A stretch of DNA of 64,000 nucleotides from Rhizopus arrhizus. Taxonomy: Eukaryota; Mucoromycota; Mucoromycetes; Mucorales; Rhizopodaceae. Made by a program: the position numbers and the translations under genes. Below, one piece after another: positions 35,216 to 47,170 of this stretch (positions within the stretch are counted from its first letter, which is position 1; each line of letters opens with the position of its first letter). Where the stretch lies: contig JAKZZE010000009.1 of NCBI GenBank assembly GCA_024220505.1, forward strand, positions 258,001 to 322,000. The letters run 5' to 3'. The notes beneath the pieces are model-generated. The model had not been told where the DNA came from. It searched no databases and saw only the letters and a list, made by a program, of their open reading frames with translations.

Positions 35216-37211
35216 TAGATGATTTCTGATACTAGGCAAGCGCATTTTCATATCGTCTATGTATAATGTAACATATTGATAATCCTTTCTCTCACCAACA
35301 CCCATGATAAATTCAGCTATTGTCACTGATATACCCTTCTCTATCACAATGTTAAGAAGCTCTTGCATCTGTTCTGAGTTAAGCCTTTACTATGCAAAGA
35401 AAATAATACCAAAAACAGACTCTTTTCATTTGTATTTTATTGGATAAACAATAACTTTTATATCTAAATCTGTAGTCCATAAATCACGAATAAATGCACC
35501 GACTATTTACATATGGAGATAAACTCTTTTTGTACGCACACAAGCATGACTACTGGATTGTTAATAAGAAGAAATTAATCATTCATATTATAAAACAGAA
35601 GTAAAGATATTATCATATTTATGCTTTAAGTGTGATTATCATTTGTTTTGGTGTTGACAGAAAAGTTTCTATACTCTAGCTTTTATTGTAGCGCCCGAAG
35701 CTTTAAGACATAGAAGGATGAAAATGACACCTAATTTGAAACAACTTATGCATGCAAATTTGAGGAAATACTAAATTTGCCAATTGATGATACTGATTTG
35801 TGTGTATTTGGTGGAGAAATTGCATTAAAATCTACTCGCAATGCTATGATTCTTAATGACTATGTGTGCGATAGCAATTATGGAAGAAGTCTTGGTTTAT
35901 CAATTAAAACCGTGCATTTAGATAAAAATACTGAATGATGTAGTTGTGAATTTAAAAATTAAAGCCATTGACATACTCAATTATATCAAAAATTAGAGCA
36001 CCAACTAACATGAAAGTGTGTAGACAAAAAGACATAAATGTAAGTGTTATTGATCATACTTCTTCTTTCAGTGTCATAAATTTCTCGAAGATGAGTTTTC
36101 TTAGAAATCTGTTAAAAAGAAAAGAATTGATAAGTTTGGTTTACTCTTTATTGAAATTGGAGAGAAGAGCTCACTAATAAAAAGATTATATGTTATATAA
36201 GAAACTGAACAGTACAAATGTGATACATGCTATACAAAAGGTAGGTTATATCGGAATTAAGCATGTTCTTACCTGTTAAATTTTGTATTTGATATGAATG
36301 AGTATAGAAAGAGATAGGTCAAATGTATCAAACTGTTTATTCAATGGAAGTTCAAAGCATAGCAACTTTCGTGTAATAAGGTAGCATAACAGTATGAAGG
36401 TCATCTTACATAAACATACATGAGTGGCAGTATTTAACATTATATAAATTACTGATGTCTATAAAGCTAATTATACAACTAATGAAGAAAAGGTACAAAA
36501 CGAAAGAAGCTCTTTAGTTTGTTCCGGCTAGCAGGCACAAGACGATTAAAGTAGATGCGAAATCATTTGATACATAAAACTCTCACATAAAAATATATAT
36601 TCTATACACAATTCTTACAAGACAGCATGTGGCAATTATTACCGGGTATACTTTTTTGCATGTGATGTACCATAATGATAAAGGATCATAACCATGAAGA
36701 GACTATGATCAACAAATGAGTATTCTTCATATATCGACGGGTTACTTTTTATAGTAAGTTCATTTTGGCGTAGTTTTAAGTTAAAGTATGTACTAATTTG
36801 TAACAAACCTTTCAAAGATTGTAGTATGAAAAATTGGAATAATCTTATTTTACCAAAAGATACCAAATTAAGGGAATTTTATCTTTTTACTGCTATTTTT
36901 CTGAATTTAAGGAGACTTTTTAAAGAATACTTTTTCAAGCACAGGGCATTAAACAAATATCATAGTAAGCGGGTATTTACATAAGGGAAAATAACTGTAT
37001 TTCCCCACACCCTTATTTTCCCTTGCTCTTAGCCAATCAAAATAAAATTGTACGTATTTTTATCATGCCACATACCAAATACATTACAATGGTGTGATAA
37101 CAATTCTCTCCACCTTTTTTATTTATGTGGTGTGATTTTATTAATATCATTGTTGTTTATATATAAAGAAATCAACAACAGTGGATGTATATTCTTTCCT
37201 CAATCAATTCA
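35216..37211. other. mostly non-coding, with a small protein fossil at about 35.69-36.24 kb
   Basis: The + strand of 35.69-36.24 kb reads as a broken protein (LNLPIDDTDLCVFGGEIALK, then after stops FLEDEFS and KRIDKFGLLFIEIGEKSSL), suggesting a decayed gene of unknown family. The remaining DNA is AT-rich with no ORF of note. The last ~150 bases before 37212 are the promoter of the NDUFA4-like gene (TATATAAAG near 37160). Confidence 0.35.
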
Positions 37212-37457
37212 ATGTCTGCCCTTAATCAATTCCTCAAGAAATCACAAAAGCCTGAAATTTATCCTCTTATTGGAATATTGACTTGCGCTTTATCTGGTGC
37301 TGCTTATGTTGGATATCATGCTGCCAAAGCCCCTGATGTAGCTTGGAATCATAAATCAAACCCTTATCCATGGCAAGAAATCAAAGATGGTGAACAAGTT
37401 AAATTGGTCGCATTAAACCAAAAATACGATCATCCTTGGACTCGTACCAAATGGTGA
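37212..37457 (+). CDS. NDUFA4/B12D (MLRQ)-like mitochondrial respiratory small protein
   Basis: A single-exon ORF of 81 residues. The N-terminus is LKKSQKPEIYPLIGILTCAL, one membrane helix follows (IYPLIGILTCALSGAAYVGYH), and then the family-typical PDVAWNHKSNPYPWQEIKDGEQVKL with the conserved Pro-Asp-Val-x-Trp and Asn-Pro-x-Pro-Trp. It acts at the inner mitochondrial membrane, where relatives associate with complex I or IV. An in-frame ATG nine codons upstream (37185) could extend the N-terminus. The second ATG was preferred because it matches the family's usual start. A 41-base T tract lies 122 bases downstream of the stop. Confidence 0.85.
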   Translation: MSALNQFLKKSQKPEIYPLIGILTCALSGAAYVGYHAAKAPDVAWNHKSNPYPWQEIKDGEQVKLVALNQKYDHPWTRTKW

Positions 37458-37575
37458 ATGAATAACTTACATTTCTATAATTAATATTATTGTATCCATA
37501 TCATTTCTATAATATTCCCTAACTTTTTAAATTGTAACCAAATAAAAAAAATACGTGTGTCATATCATTGGGTTT

Positions 37576-37578
<3 letters not shown>

Positions 37579-37619
<41 letters not shown>
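37579..37619 (+). repeat. 41-base homopolymer T tract
   Basis: Forty-one consecutive T residues lie between the NDUFA4-like 3' UTR and the CLYBL promoter. It could act as a nucleosome-excluding element for the gene that starts at 37738, or be slippage. Confidence 0.9.
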
Positions 37620-37621
<2 letters not shown>

Positions 37622-37737
37622 TCTGAGCTCAATCACAAAAAAATAAAACAATAATCCGTACACTCTTACTCTTGCACAAAGTTGATATAACATTTTTTTT
37701 GTTTACTTTCTTTTTCAAATTAAAAAACTAAAGATAA

Positions 37738-39287
37738 ATGTTGAAATTACCAAGATTGGTTAAACTACCTACACGTACATTAGGTTTTAAAGGCGGAAAT
37801 TGAATAAACTGCTTATATTTTAAAGGCATAGATTGTTTGGTTGCAAACCAATGGAGACGATTAAGTACTGCAACAACAAATGTGGATGTGGAGAAAATAG
37901 TTAGATCTAGAAGGGCTTTGTTTTATGGTAATTTACAATTTATATAATTACTTTTCCCATTAACCCTTTTACGTAAAAGTACCTGGTAGTGACGAAAGAA
38001 AAATACATAAATCAATCAGTGTGGATGCAGACTGTATTGCTTATGACCTTGAAGACAGTGTATCATCTAATAAAAAAGGCGCTGCAAGGCATATGGTGAT
38101 TGATGCTTTAGAGGTAATAAGAAACAAGAGATGAAAAGAATATGTTCACGTTTTAATATATACAATAGGCGTCTGAACATGGAAAAGCGGAAAAAGCGGT
38201 TAGAATTAATGCAGTTGGATCAGGTATTGTACCAGGGCAGATGAAGAGTCATCTTTATATTAATATAGCATACAGGCCACGAATTGGATGATCTCAATGT
38301 TATTGTACAGTTACATAAAAAGACAAATTATGATGTCATTGTCGACTAATTCATTATTCAGCTCCATTCTAGACGTCTCCAAGCAATCATTATTCCAAAA
38401 GTTCAAAGTGCAAAGGATATTCAATTTGTTAGTAGGATGATTGATTCGGTAGCTGTTGAATCACAGTAAGTTAGGTTGAGATATTCCATAGAAAAATCTT
38501 TGACTCTTCTTTTAGACGTGAGCGTATAAGGTTAATTGCATCTGTAGAGAGTGCTCTTGGAATAATGAATATGAAAGACATCGTAACTGCAGATCCACGC
38601 TTAGACGCATTAATTGTAAGTTCAATGTGAAAAGTGAGAAAAGATTTGGCCTATGGCTTAATATGAAAGTAGTTTGCTGCGGAGGATTATTGTGCTGATG
38701 TTGGACTCATTCGTACAAAATCGAGAAGAGAAATGCTATTTGCAAGACAATATCTAGTGAATGCAGCAGTAGCATATGGCTTACAAGCCATAGATTTGGT
38801 GAGAGAATTTTTATAAACAAAAATTAACATTGTCTGATCTCTTTTGCTTGTAAAGGTTTGTGTCGATTATCAGAATAAGGATATTCTTGTTGATGAATGC
38901 AAGGAAGGAAGAGAATTCGGATTTACTGGCAAACAAGCAATTCATCCTGATCAAATTGAAACTATCCAAACGTTATTCCTTCCAGACCCAAAAGGTAATA
39001 AATAATTAAAATGTAACTATATTATAGATACATCTTTATACCTTAGATCTTGAAAGAGCAGTACGAATAGTAGAAGGTTATGAGCATTATTCACAAAAAG
39101 GCATTGGAGCGTTTAATTTGGATGGAAAAATGTAAGTTGTATTACAGATTCTTAAAATACTAAATACTTTCTTATTTTTAGGATCGATATGCCAGTTGTC
39201 AAATGGGCAGAAAAAGTAGTTGCACGCGCTAAAGCAGGAGGCATGAATATTCCTGAATTTGAGCCAAAGAAAGAAAGTGATAAATAA
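37738..39287 (+). CDS. Citrate lyase beta subunit-like protein (CLYBL, HpcH/HpaI aldolase family), mitochondrial
   Basis: About eight exons. The ATG at 37738 opens a basic, Leu/Arg/Thr-rich presequence (MLKLPRLVKLPTRTL) typical of mitochondrial import. The first intron would use a weak donor (GTTTTA) with acceptor ATAG ending at 37842. The mature protein shows SRRALFYVPGSDERKIHKS, the metal and substrate motif CIAYDLEDSVSSNKK, RINAVGSGHELDDL, IIIPKVQSAKDI, IRLIASVESALGIMN, ALIFAAEDYCADVG, and AIDLVCVDYQNKD followed by GFTGKQAIHPDQI. It ends GMNIPEFEPKKESDK. Mammalian CLYBL is a citramalyl-CoA lyase / malate synthase-like enzyme linked to C5 and vitamin B12 metabolism. That function is inferred from the family. 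All later introns are GT-AG. Confidence 0.9.
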
Positions 39288-40084
39288 AGCATAGCAGTGC
39301 ATCACATGCTTTTATAAATTAGAATTATGTTTTTATTTTCTCATTTAATTTGAGCTCATACATAAAAAACACTAGATAGCTATTTTATTAATGTAAAATA
39401 AGCTTTCTTTCAATATTTATTTGAAAGCTTATCATTTCATTCCTCAGTATAAGCGATCAAAGCAAAGATCAAGGAGCTATCATAATATTTTTCTTCTTCT
39501 TCTTTCTTTTGATAACATATATGGATACTAAATGGCATATTCATAACACACCTTTTTGAGAAAAATTGCATAATTAAACAAATATGTTGTACAAAATTCT
39601 TTTTACAGATATAGACTATTATTTAGCGAAGTATTAAAAATGCAAATGTGTTATTTAATCAAAAACTGAGAGAAAGAGTTGCTTTTTTGTTGTGAAAGCA
39701 GTTTGGACACAGCCGAATTTCACAAAAAATAGTTTGAGAGTCTATTGTTGTATCAAAAAAGATGTTCATTCTCAACAGCAAACGTTATTTGCCACATTTT
39801 GAGCTTAATAAATGATTTGCGCATGTTAATATGAAAGAATTGCATTGTAGGGTTTTTACTTAAAGTTTATGTATCAGAATTTTATTTTATAATACAAAAT
39901 ATACAGACCTGCGCAAGACTGGATACTTGGACTTAGTGAAAACCTTATATTTTGAATATCAGGAAGGAGGCAATCATACACTATTTTCAGGAACAAATAT
40001 TGCTTTAATTTGACATTTTTATGTATTAATTGTATTGTAAAATCTGTAAGAATACGACATTCAATCCTAAAATAGTATACTTGT
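39288..40084. other. CLYBL-OYE intergenic region
   Basis: AT-rich without genes. A hairpin with 10-base arms (ATAAGCTTTC ... GAAAGCTTAT, about 39398-39431) lies downstream of CLYBL and could help 3'-end formation or be chance. Confidence 0.4.
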
Positions 40085-40393
40085 ATTATTAGACGGAAAA
40101 ATAGCTTGTAATTCCGTTGCTTAAAAAGCAAATTCGGAAAAGCCATTCATCCTGTAATATGCCAAACATTAAAAAAAAAGATAGGGAGAAAAAGCTGATA
40201 GCTTACAAATACATTCGAAACATTCAAGATACTCAGCATCTTTTTGATCCTTTTAAAGAATAATGTACCACTTAGCTTTAATCGTAGCTCCGCATAATTA
40301 TTAATTCCTTTTTTTACTACAATATGACGCGTACCTTTAAAAAAGGTATAAAAGTATCAAATATATTGTAATTTGCTTTATTTCATTATTCAA
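40085..40393 (+). promoter_or_regulatory. OYE copy 1 promoter (homologous to 63140-63519)
   Basis: This segment is recognisably the same as the DNA before the second OYE copy, with scattered substitutions, one ~38-base stretch absent from copy 2, and no MITE. A TATA box (GTATAAAAG, about 40346-40354) sits about 40 bases before the ATG, and the last ~65 bases are nearly identical between copies. Confidence 0.75.
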
Positions 40394-41488
40394 ATGTCCT
40401 CTAAATCTCTTTTTACTCCAATCAAAATAGGAAAACATGAACTTGAACACCGTGTTGTTCTGGCTCCTTTGACCCGTCTGAGAGCCAATCTTGATGGTGT
40501 GCCTAACGATCTTCTCGTCGAATACTATACTCAAAGAGCATCCAAAGGTGGTCTTTTAATCACTGAAGCAACTTTTATTGATCCATTGGCTGGTGGCTAT
40601 AAAAAAGCTCCAGGTATCTACAGTAAGGAGCAAATTGAAGGATGGAAGAAGGTGACTGATTCTGTCCATGCAAAGGGTGCTATCATTTTTTTGCAACTTT
40701 GGCATATTGGCCGAGCTGGCTCTAGCGTTTTGAATCCTAATGGTGAACCTATTGTTTCTGCCAGTGACATTGCTATTCAAGGCCAAAATATGTTTGCTGG
40801 TGTCGACCATGAGAAGCCCCATGCCTTGACTATACCAGAGATCAAAGAATGGATTCAAAAGTACCGCCAAGCTGCATTGAATGCTATCGAAGCTGGGTTT
40901 GATGGCGTTGAAATTCACAGTGCCAATGGTTACCTTCCCGACCAATTCATCAACTCTAGCAGCAACAAGCGTACTGACGAATATGGTGGAAGCATTGAGA
41001 ATCGTGCTCGCTTCTCTCTTGAGATTGTAGACGCTATTACTGAAGCTATTGGTGCTGATCGTACCGCTATCCGTTTCTCACCTGGTGGTAACTTCCAAGA
41101 CATGGCAGATGAAACGGTTGTTGACACATGGAGTTATTTGACCTCCCAACTTCAAAATAACCACCCCGATTTGGCGTATGTCCACTTTATTGAAACACGT
41201 TCTGACATTTTTGCTGATAAATTTGCCAATTCTGATTCTCTTGCGCCTTATCGTCAGATCTGGAAGGGTCCTTTCATCGCCTCTAGTGGTTACTCTACTG
41301 CCGTAGAAAAGGCATTTGAATATTCTGAAAAAAATAATTCCTTAATTGCCTTTGGACGTTCCTTTATCGCTAATCCTGATCTCCCTGAGCGTCTCCGTAA
41401 TGGTTGGCCATTAAACGCTTATGATAGACCAACATTCTATACCAGTGACCCTAAAGGTTATACTGATTATCCTTTCTACAAGGCTTAG
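40394..41488 (+). CDS. Old Yellow Enzyme family NADPH dehydrogenase (copy 1)
   Basis: Intronless ORF of 364 residues. It is an FMN-dependent ene-reductase TIM barrel acting on alpha,beta-unsaturated carbonyls. Visible landmarks are LFTPIKIGKHELEHRVVLAPLTR at the N-terminus (FMN site), FLQLWHIGRAG, GVEIHSANGYLPDQF with the His-x-x-Asn pair that binds the substrate carbonyl, NKRTDEYGGSIENRARF, IRFSPGG, and IAFGRSFIANPDLPERL (phosphate-binding). Length agrees with fungal and plant OPR/OYE enzymes. The ATG at 40394 was chosen over an upstream in-frame non-ATG codon. A second copy starts at 63520 and is identical over the 481 coding bases visible. Confidence 0.95.
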   Translation: MSSKSLFTPIKIGKHELEHRVVLAPLTRLRANLDGVPNDLLVEYYTQRASKGGLLITEATFIDPLAGGYKKAPGIYSKEQIEGWKKVTDSVHAKGAIIFLQLWHIGRAGSSVLNPNGEPIVSASDIAIQGQNMFAGVDHEKPHALTIPEIKEWIQKYRQAALNAIEAGFDGVEIHSANGYLPDQFINSSSNKRTDEYGGSIENRARFSLEIVDAITEAIGADRTAIRFSPGGNFQDMADETVVDTWSYLTSQLQNNHPDLAYVHFIETRSDIFADKFANSDSLAPYRQIWKGPFIASSGYSTAVEKAFEYSEKNNSLIAFGRSFIANPDLPERLRNGWPLNAYDRPTFYTSDPKGYTDYPFYKA

Positions 41489-41569
41489 AGGATTTTACTC
41501 TCTAGTTGTATGTTTATATTATTAGAGTTTCATTAAATAAAGAAGCATTTACATTTTTTAATTATATTA

Positions 41570-41582
41570 ACTGTCATTATTA
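41570..41582 (+). repeat. left 13-base target-site duplication of the complete LINE
   Basis: ACTGTCATTATTA here recurs exactly at 47124-47136. It lies in the 3' UTR of OYE copy 1, 82 bases after the stop codon. Confidence 0.9.
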
Positions 41583-41690
41583 TTTTTTTTTGTTTGTAAG
41601 GGGTGATGAGCCCGAATTTTATTAAATGTGCATAAAAGTCACACTAAAATGTTTTTGGGTTTTTAAAATTTTTGGAAAGAAGTATAAATA

Positions 41691-44600
41691 TTACATGTCA
41701 AAGATGACATGCGGAATGGCAAAAGCAGAATTGCCTTGACCAGAGACTTGTTCGTTCGCAAAGTGAGTGATAAGCTTCTCGGCAGCAATCAAAGTGGGAG
41801 CAAGGCAGAAAGGAACGTTGTCAAAAACAAGACGCCAATGTGCTTTCCAGAGGGTGACCAGTGCAGCACCGAGGATGACGGAGGGGGCAGGCATCCAAAG
41901 GAGTTTGCGAGCAGGCAGATTCAAATAAAACAATGCCTGGATGAGTCTATATGTGTCGAAAGAGCGATGGAAGTATCGATTCCAAATTGAAGACCAGAAT
42001 GGTAACTTGTGGGGACAACGGAAGAGAAAATGATCAATTGAATCTGATTGACCACATAGGATACAAGCTCCATCAGGGACAGGCAAAGGGATTATCTTGT
42101 GCATCAATTCACGACAAGGAATTTTACCGTGAAGCAGACGATACCAGACGTTACGGCCATGATGAGACAACGGATACGACCAAAAGCTTTTCCATGAGAT
42201 AGTAACAGCGGGAGAATTTGAGCTCAACAGACTACGATAAAAGGAAGAATCCAGTGCGCAACGAGGAGAAAGCGGGTGATCCGTGATATGGACACTTGAG
42301 GGCGATAAAGCAAACAGAGCATCCACAAAAGGAGAAACATCAATGCGGTTGTGTGATACGGGATCAAAAGCTGGATTAGCTTGACTAGCACTGGCGCTGG
42401 TGAGAAAGGTACGCAAGAAGAATGGAGCCAAAGAGAGTTGAGAGTCAGAGACCATCTTAAGAAATTTCTTGCAAAGCCTAGGAAACGATGGCAATTCAGT
42501 GGGTTGACGAGCACGAGTAATAAGAGAAGTCAAATCAATAGTGAAAATGTTATCACCACGCAGTTTACTAAAAGATTTCGGTATACCTAAGGAAGGATCA
42601 GGACTAAGAATAAGATCCATCACAGGAAGAGCCAATGCAGTAATCGAATTAATCACAACATGCGACCAATTACGAGGTAAAGCATCAACAGCAGCAAACA
42701 AAGAGAAAAAACACGGGAAGCACGAAGCACAGGACGCCGAAGATCGGGAAATAGAAAAGGAAGACGATAGTCCCAATAGGTATCAGAAGTAACGTCAGCA
42801 ACAGAATGAAAATAAATATAATGTGCTAGCCAAGGCAAGACAATAGATTTACGAAGAACGCGTATAGCATCAGAGGGAGGATGACTAGGTTGGAGCAAAG
42901 GAACAAGCCATCTCATTTGAAGCGCACGTTGTTGAACGGCCGGATCAAGGACACCTAAACCACCCAGAACACGCGGCAAACACATGGTAGCGAAACTAAG
43001 TCTTGGAAAGATACCAGTAGTAAGGAAACGAGAAACAGTAGATTTGATTTTATCTAAGAAAGCGACAGGAACCCAAATGACTCGCAACACATACCAAAGC
43101 TTCGATAGAATCAAAGAATTGACAATGGTAGCTCGCCCTCGGACGGATAAAGAACGCTGTGAATGAATCTTGCAAGCTGTAGCGATATTAGTGTGTATCT
43201 TATCTAGAAACGAATCACGTTGTGTAATCGACGAAGAGAGAGGAAATCCAAGGTAAGTGATCGGGTCAGGTGCAGTACGATCATGCCAGGTATTAATATC
43301 ATACGATTGTAGCGGGGAGCGCCAAATCGTAGAATAAATAGAGCTGGATCCAGAAAGCGAAAGGACTTGAGTCTTGGAGTGATTGAGAGAGGCGTTGGAT
43401 GCCCGTGAATAAACAGTATAATGTTGAATTAGACGGTCTAGGTCAGAAGGAGCATTGAGAAGACAAACAACATCATCAGCGTAAGCAAGAAGCTTAACGG
43501 CAGGCATGTCAGGGGGCAACGGGACCGGTGCAGGTGTTGAGATTGGCAAAGAGACACCATTAAATAGTGGGTCATGCAAAACACTGCGAAGAAAAGGTTC
43601 GAAAGCCAAGTTGAACAACACTGGAGAGAGAGGATCGCCTTGTCGAAGACCTCGTAACTGGGGAACAGAACCAGAAAGGAAACCATTGACGTTGACACGT
43701 AGGCACGTACCAAAGAAGAGTCGGCAAATGGAATCAACGACTGAATCCGGTATACCAATTCGCGCGAGGACTTGGCGGAGGTAATCAGGATGTACACGAT
43801 CGTAGGCTTTTTCTTGATCAAGTAGCAACCCAACAGCTGAAGAGTCTATGTTCGAACAATGGTCCATAACAAGCTTCATGAATAAACCGTTATCAGCGAT
43901 AAAACGGCCACGCATAAAACCTGTTTGGAAGGGTGTGATCAGAGAAGATACTGCTGGCAATAAACGACCATTGAGCAACCGGGTGAAAACTTTGGCATCA
44001 GTGTTGATAAGCGAAATAGGGCGCCAATTCCGAAGATCAGAAAGGTCACCTTTTTTCGGCAGAAGAGAAACACATGTATCAAACCACGAAGGAGGGAAAA
44101 TTCCAAAGCCCAGAGCATCATTGAAGACTTCAACGGCAATTGATTGACATTCAGGTATTTGCAAGAGAACTGACAAGAGAGCGTAGGGCAAACCATCAGA
44201 ACCTGGGCTACTCTGGTGGGGACATCGGCGTACAGCTACAAGCAGGTCACTTAAAGAGAAAGGTCTCAGCAAGAACGACTGGGAGGCTTCAGTTAAACCA
44301 AAGGTAGGAGGCAAAGAGGAGAACAGTTGATCTACTGCGGATTGGTCGATCGGCTCAGGCGAATACAAAGATCCATAGAAGGACGCTGCAGCATCCAACA
44401 TGTCATCGTTTGTAACGCAAAGTGAGGAGGAAACAGGATGGCGAAGGCATTCAATGTTTTTCCGACGAGACTTCTGTTTCACGGTTCGTTTAAGATAACC
44501 AGCGGAGAGTTCACCACATTCACGCCAACGGATACCAGCACGAAGAGCAAGAGTATCGACCCGGTACTGTTGAATAGAAGCGAGTTGATGTTCAACAATA

Positions 44601-45646
44601 TTCAATTGAGGAAGGAGTTGGGGAGCATCCTGAGGATTAGCTGCAATTTTGCGAGTAATGCCACCACGTTTCCGTTGCAATAAAGCTTCACCTTGTTTCA
44701 AATCAAAAGTTTTGCGTCTGGAATAGTGAAGAGCAGTATCTTTGGTAGTACGTTTGATTTCTTCCCACTTACTCTGTACCGTCATTCCATGAGGAAAATG
44801 ATCAATAAGATGTTTCAGGTCAAACAAGAGAATATCGCAGAAGACTTCATCCTTGGACAGACCAGGATGTGCGCGCCATAAACCAGGACCAGTGACAGGA
44901 GAATCAAGATTCAAAGGGAGCTGGAAATTTGCTTGCAGAAGACAGTGGTCAGTCCACGAAGGTTGAATATACACAACTGACGAGGATCTCTTATACCGAA
45001 CTAAATCAGGGGATGCAAAGATATAGTCGATGCAAGAGCTACTAAGACCACGGTGAAAGGTGTGTTGGTGAATACCACCAGTAGGCGTGAGGCAATCGAC
45101 AAAATGTTGGGATATAAACTGGAGCCAAGAACTGGGGGCGCTCCTGGACAAGTCACCATACGAATAGTTCCAATCACCCAAGACAACATGGTTCGTTGGA
45201 TTGAGCGAAAAGAATGGAGACGGGTTGTCAGCTAAATCACGAAGGAAAGCCATGCGGTCCTGACGAGCAGCAGGTGCATAAAGGACGGTAACAGTGACTG
45301 GAAGAAAGCAATCAGTAATGTGAGATACAGTGGCAGTAATAATACGACCACATGTACTAATAGATGAGTTAGATAGCACATAATCTGGAGAAAAGCACAC
45401 TAGGCCACAATGGACAGACCACAGGCTAGATGAGGTTTGAAATTGAGAGTGAAAGATATCCTGAATATCTATTGTGGAAGCATGAGTTTCTTGTAAAGCG
45501 ATAAGGTCGAATGAATGTGTGCGAAGATAACGAATAAAACTATTACGAACAGTCGGGTCGGCAGTTTTACGAAGACCACGGCAGTTGATAGTTGAGATAG
45601 TAAGCGATTGATGTTGAGATAAAGGTTGTGGCATATTTTGTGTCAT
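41691..45646 (-). CDS. LINE ORF2: APE endonuclease + reverse transcriptase + zinc C-terminus (one frameshift)
   Basis: ATG is at 45646-45644. The APE endonuclease comes first: TISTINCRGLRKTADP, LIALQETHAS, VVLGDWNYSYGD, CIDYIFAS, PSWTDHCLL. A linker leads to the reverse transcriptase: SSPGSDGLPYALL, NWRPISLINTDAKVFTRLL, GLLLDQEKAYDRVHPDYL, LRGLRQGDPLSPVLFNLAFE, and the catalytic LLAYADDVVCLL with both aspartates. A tail contains WYRLLHGKIPCRE and the zinc cluster CILCGQSDSIDHFLFRC. The frame is lost at a run of six A on + (42706-42711) after RASRVF. One more base would restore FSLFAAVDALPRNW and continue to the stop at 41691. The total would be about 1320 residues. The YADD core and endonuclease look intact, so the copy is young. 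Confidence 0.92.
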
Positions 45647-45710
45647 AATAATATATATAATTAAGTTAATTTAAGGAATGGAATGAGTGATACTTAGAAG
45701 ATGCAGAACA

Positions 45711-47122
45711 TTAGGCTTCCGTCCCCGTAGATGGGGGAGGAGAGCCTAAAGTCTCACCAGGCGTCCCAGGAGATGCCGGATTCGTATTCGATGAATTGGA
45801 GGAGGCAGAAGAGTCTTCGCTCGTATCCATCGCATCATTGTCTATATTCGAGGTGGCAGATGTGGTGGAGGACTTGGCTGTGGAGGCAGCGGTGTCAATG
45901 GTCTTGGAAGCAGGAGAACCTTCAGTATCAACAGAAGATATCTGCTTTGTTGCAGTGGTCGTAGTATCCTTCGGAGCACCAGTAGAATACTTCGATTGTT
46001 CTTGGGATGTCGAACCAGAATCAGTCTTTCCATCGGAAGAAGCAGGAGGAGCAGTATTAGCTGGAAAATATGGCTCCTCGAAATTAAAGTTCAAAGGAGC
46101 TTCAGGTCTTGTACGGCGGCTGGGTGTGGCAATGCGACGGCTAGTCACTGACGATGCGGGAGCCTGTTGACGAGCTCGTTTGTGAGAGGGAAGATCACGG
46201 TCACGGTCAAGAGCACGATCACAGTGGTATGAGATATGCCCCTTTTTGTTACAGATAAAGCACGTACGGGGATCAACCGGACGCTTATCACAGGATTCTT
46301 TGGTGTGGCCCATGTGCTTACAATAACGACAGTGATCAGGCATACGAGCCCAGGTAGCCAAAAAGGACGTGTCGCTGTCGGATAAACTGATACGGTATGT
46401 TAAAGCTCGAGTTCGGTACTGGGATTACGAGGAATTTCCAGGTACACATGACCATTACCAGTAAACCATTCACGGCTAATATCATCATGATATAAAACAA
46501 TATCTTTAACGATACCAAAACGTTCAAAAGTGGATTGCAATCGAGATTTCAAATACTCATCGGAGGCGCAGGTAATGTCAGTAAGGTTGATCTTATGCAA
46601 GATATTCTCAGAGGAGTAGGCAAGTGTAGCCTTAAAGGTGTGATTCTCAACGACGATAGGTGTGGTAGCAGCTCTCTCACAATCTGTAGCAGAAGCTAGC
46701 GCAAGTTCAATTTGAATGTTACTGGGCTCAGGTTTAACAGTCAGACCTAAGCCAACATTAACGGGAAAAAGTTCTCTCAACTTAGAGTGGAGCAAAGGTT
46801 GGAGACTTTGCAAACGTTTAGGGACCGAATAAAACACGGAATGAGCAGCCGTGCCAGCTTTAAAGATGAGGGGAGTCTTATCAGAAGTGAACAAAGAATA
46901 CTCCTTGCGAGGTGGAGATTTTCTACGAGATGAGCGACCAGTGATGGAAGCATACGTGGAGGAATTGGCAACTTGGCTTTTTGGTAGTAGGTCTGCAAAT
47001 GAAGGCAAGGTCAAAGTTGGTTGTTCAACAGTCGAGCCTTGAACGTTGGAAGATGAAAGTTGTTTGCTACCCGGTGGGTCAGCGGAGTGGTTACCCAAAA
47101 ATTTATTAGGGGAAAGAGCCAT
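45711..47122 (-). CDS. LINE ORF1: nucleic-acid-binding protein with two CCHC knuckles (one frameshift)
   Basis: Starting at MALSPNKFLG (47122), the first part has Ser/Pro-rich sequence and an RRM-like stretch (YLKSRLQSTFERFGIVKDIV, WFTGNGHVYLEI). The frame breaks near 46415, where one extra base would link RNPST to RALTYRISLSDSD. The second part holds two zinc knuckles, CRYCKHMGHTKESC and CFICNKKGHISYHC, a basic patch (SHKRARQQ) and an acidic Ser/Thr-rich tail ending at 45711. The role, by analogy with other LINEs, is binding the element's RNA. The gap to ORF2 is only 64 bases. Confidence 0.85.
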
Positions 47123-47123
47123 G

Positions 47124-47136
47124 ACTGTCATTATTA
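47124..47136 (+). repeat. right 13-base target-site duplication of the complete LINE
   Basis: Exact repeat of 41570-41582. It follows directly after the LINE 5' end; the TA-flanked transposon copy 1 starts 22 bases further on. Confidence 0.9.
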
Positions 47137-47170
47137 ATTTAAAAGGTTTATAAAGGTATTGTATTTTTCA

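Larger units (their letters stand above)
41583..47123 (-). mobile_element. full-length two-ORF LINE retrotransposon
   Basis: A 5.54-kb element on the minus strand is bounded by a perfect 13-base target duplication. Its 3' end is a short A-rich tail (T run at 41584-41591 on +). ORF1 encodes a nucleic-acid-binding protein with zinc knuckles. ORF2 encodes an APE-type endonuclease, reverse transcriptase and C-terminal zinc cluster. The element starts within one base of the ORF1 ATG. Each ORF carries one single-base frameshift. Its architecture matches the L1-like LINEs described from Mucoromycotina (Grem-LINE1 type); that affiliation is an inference. Confidence 0.92.
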
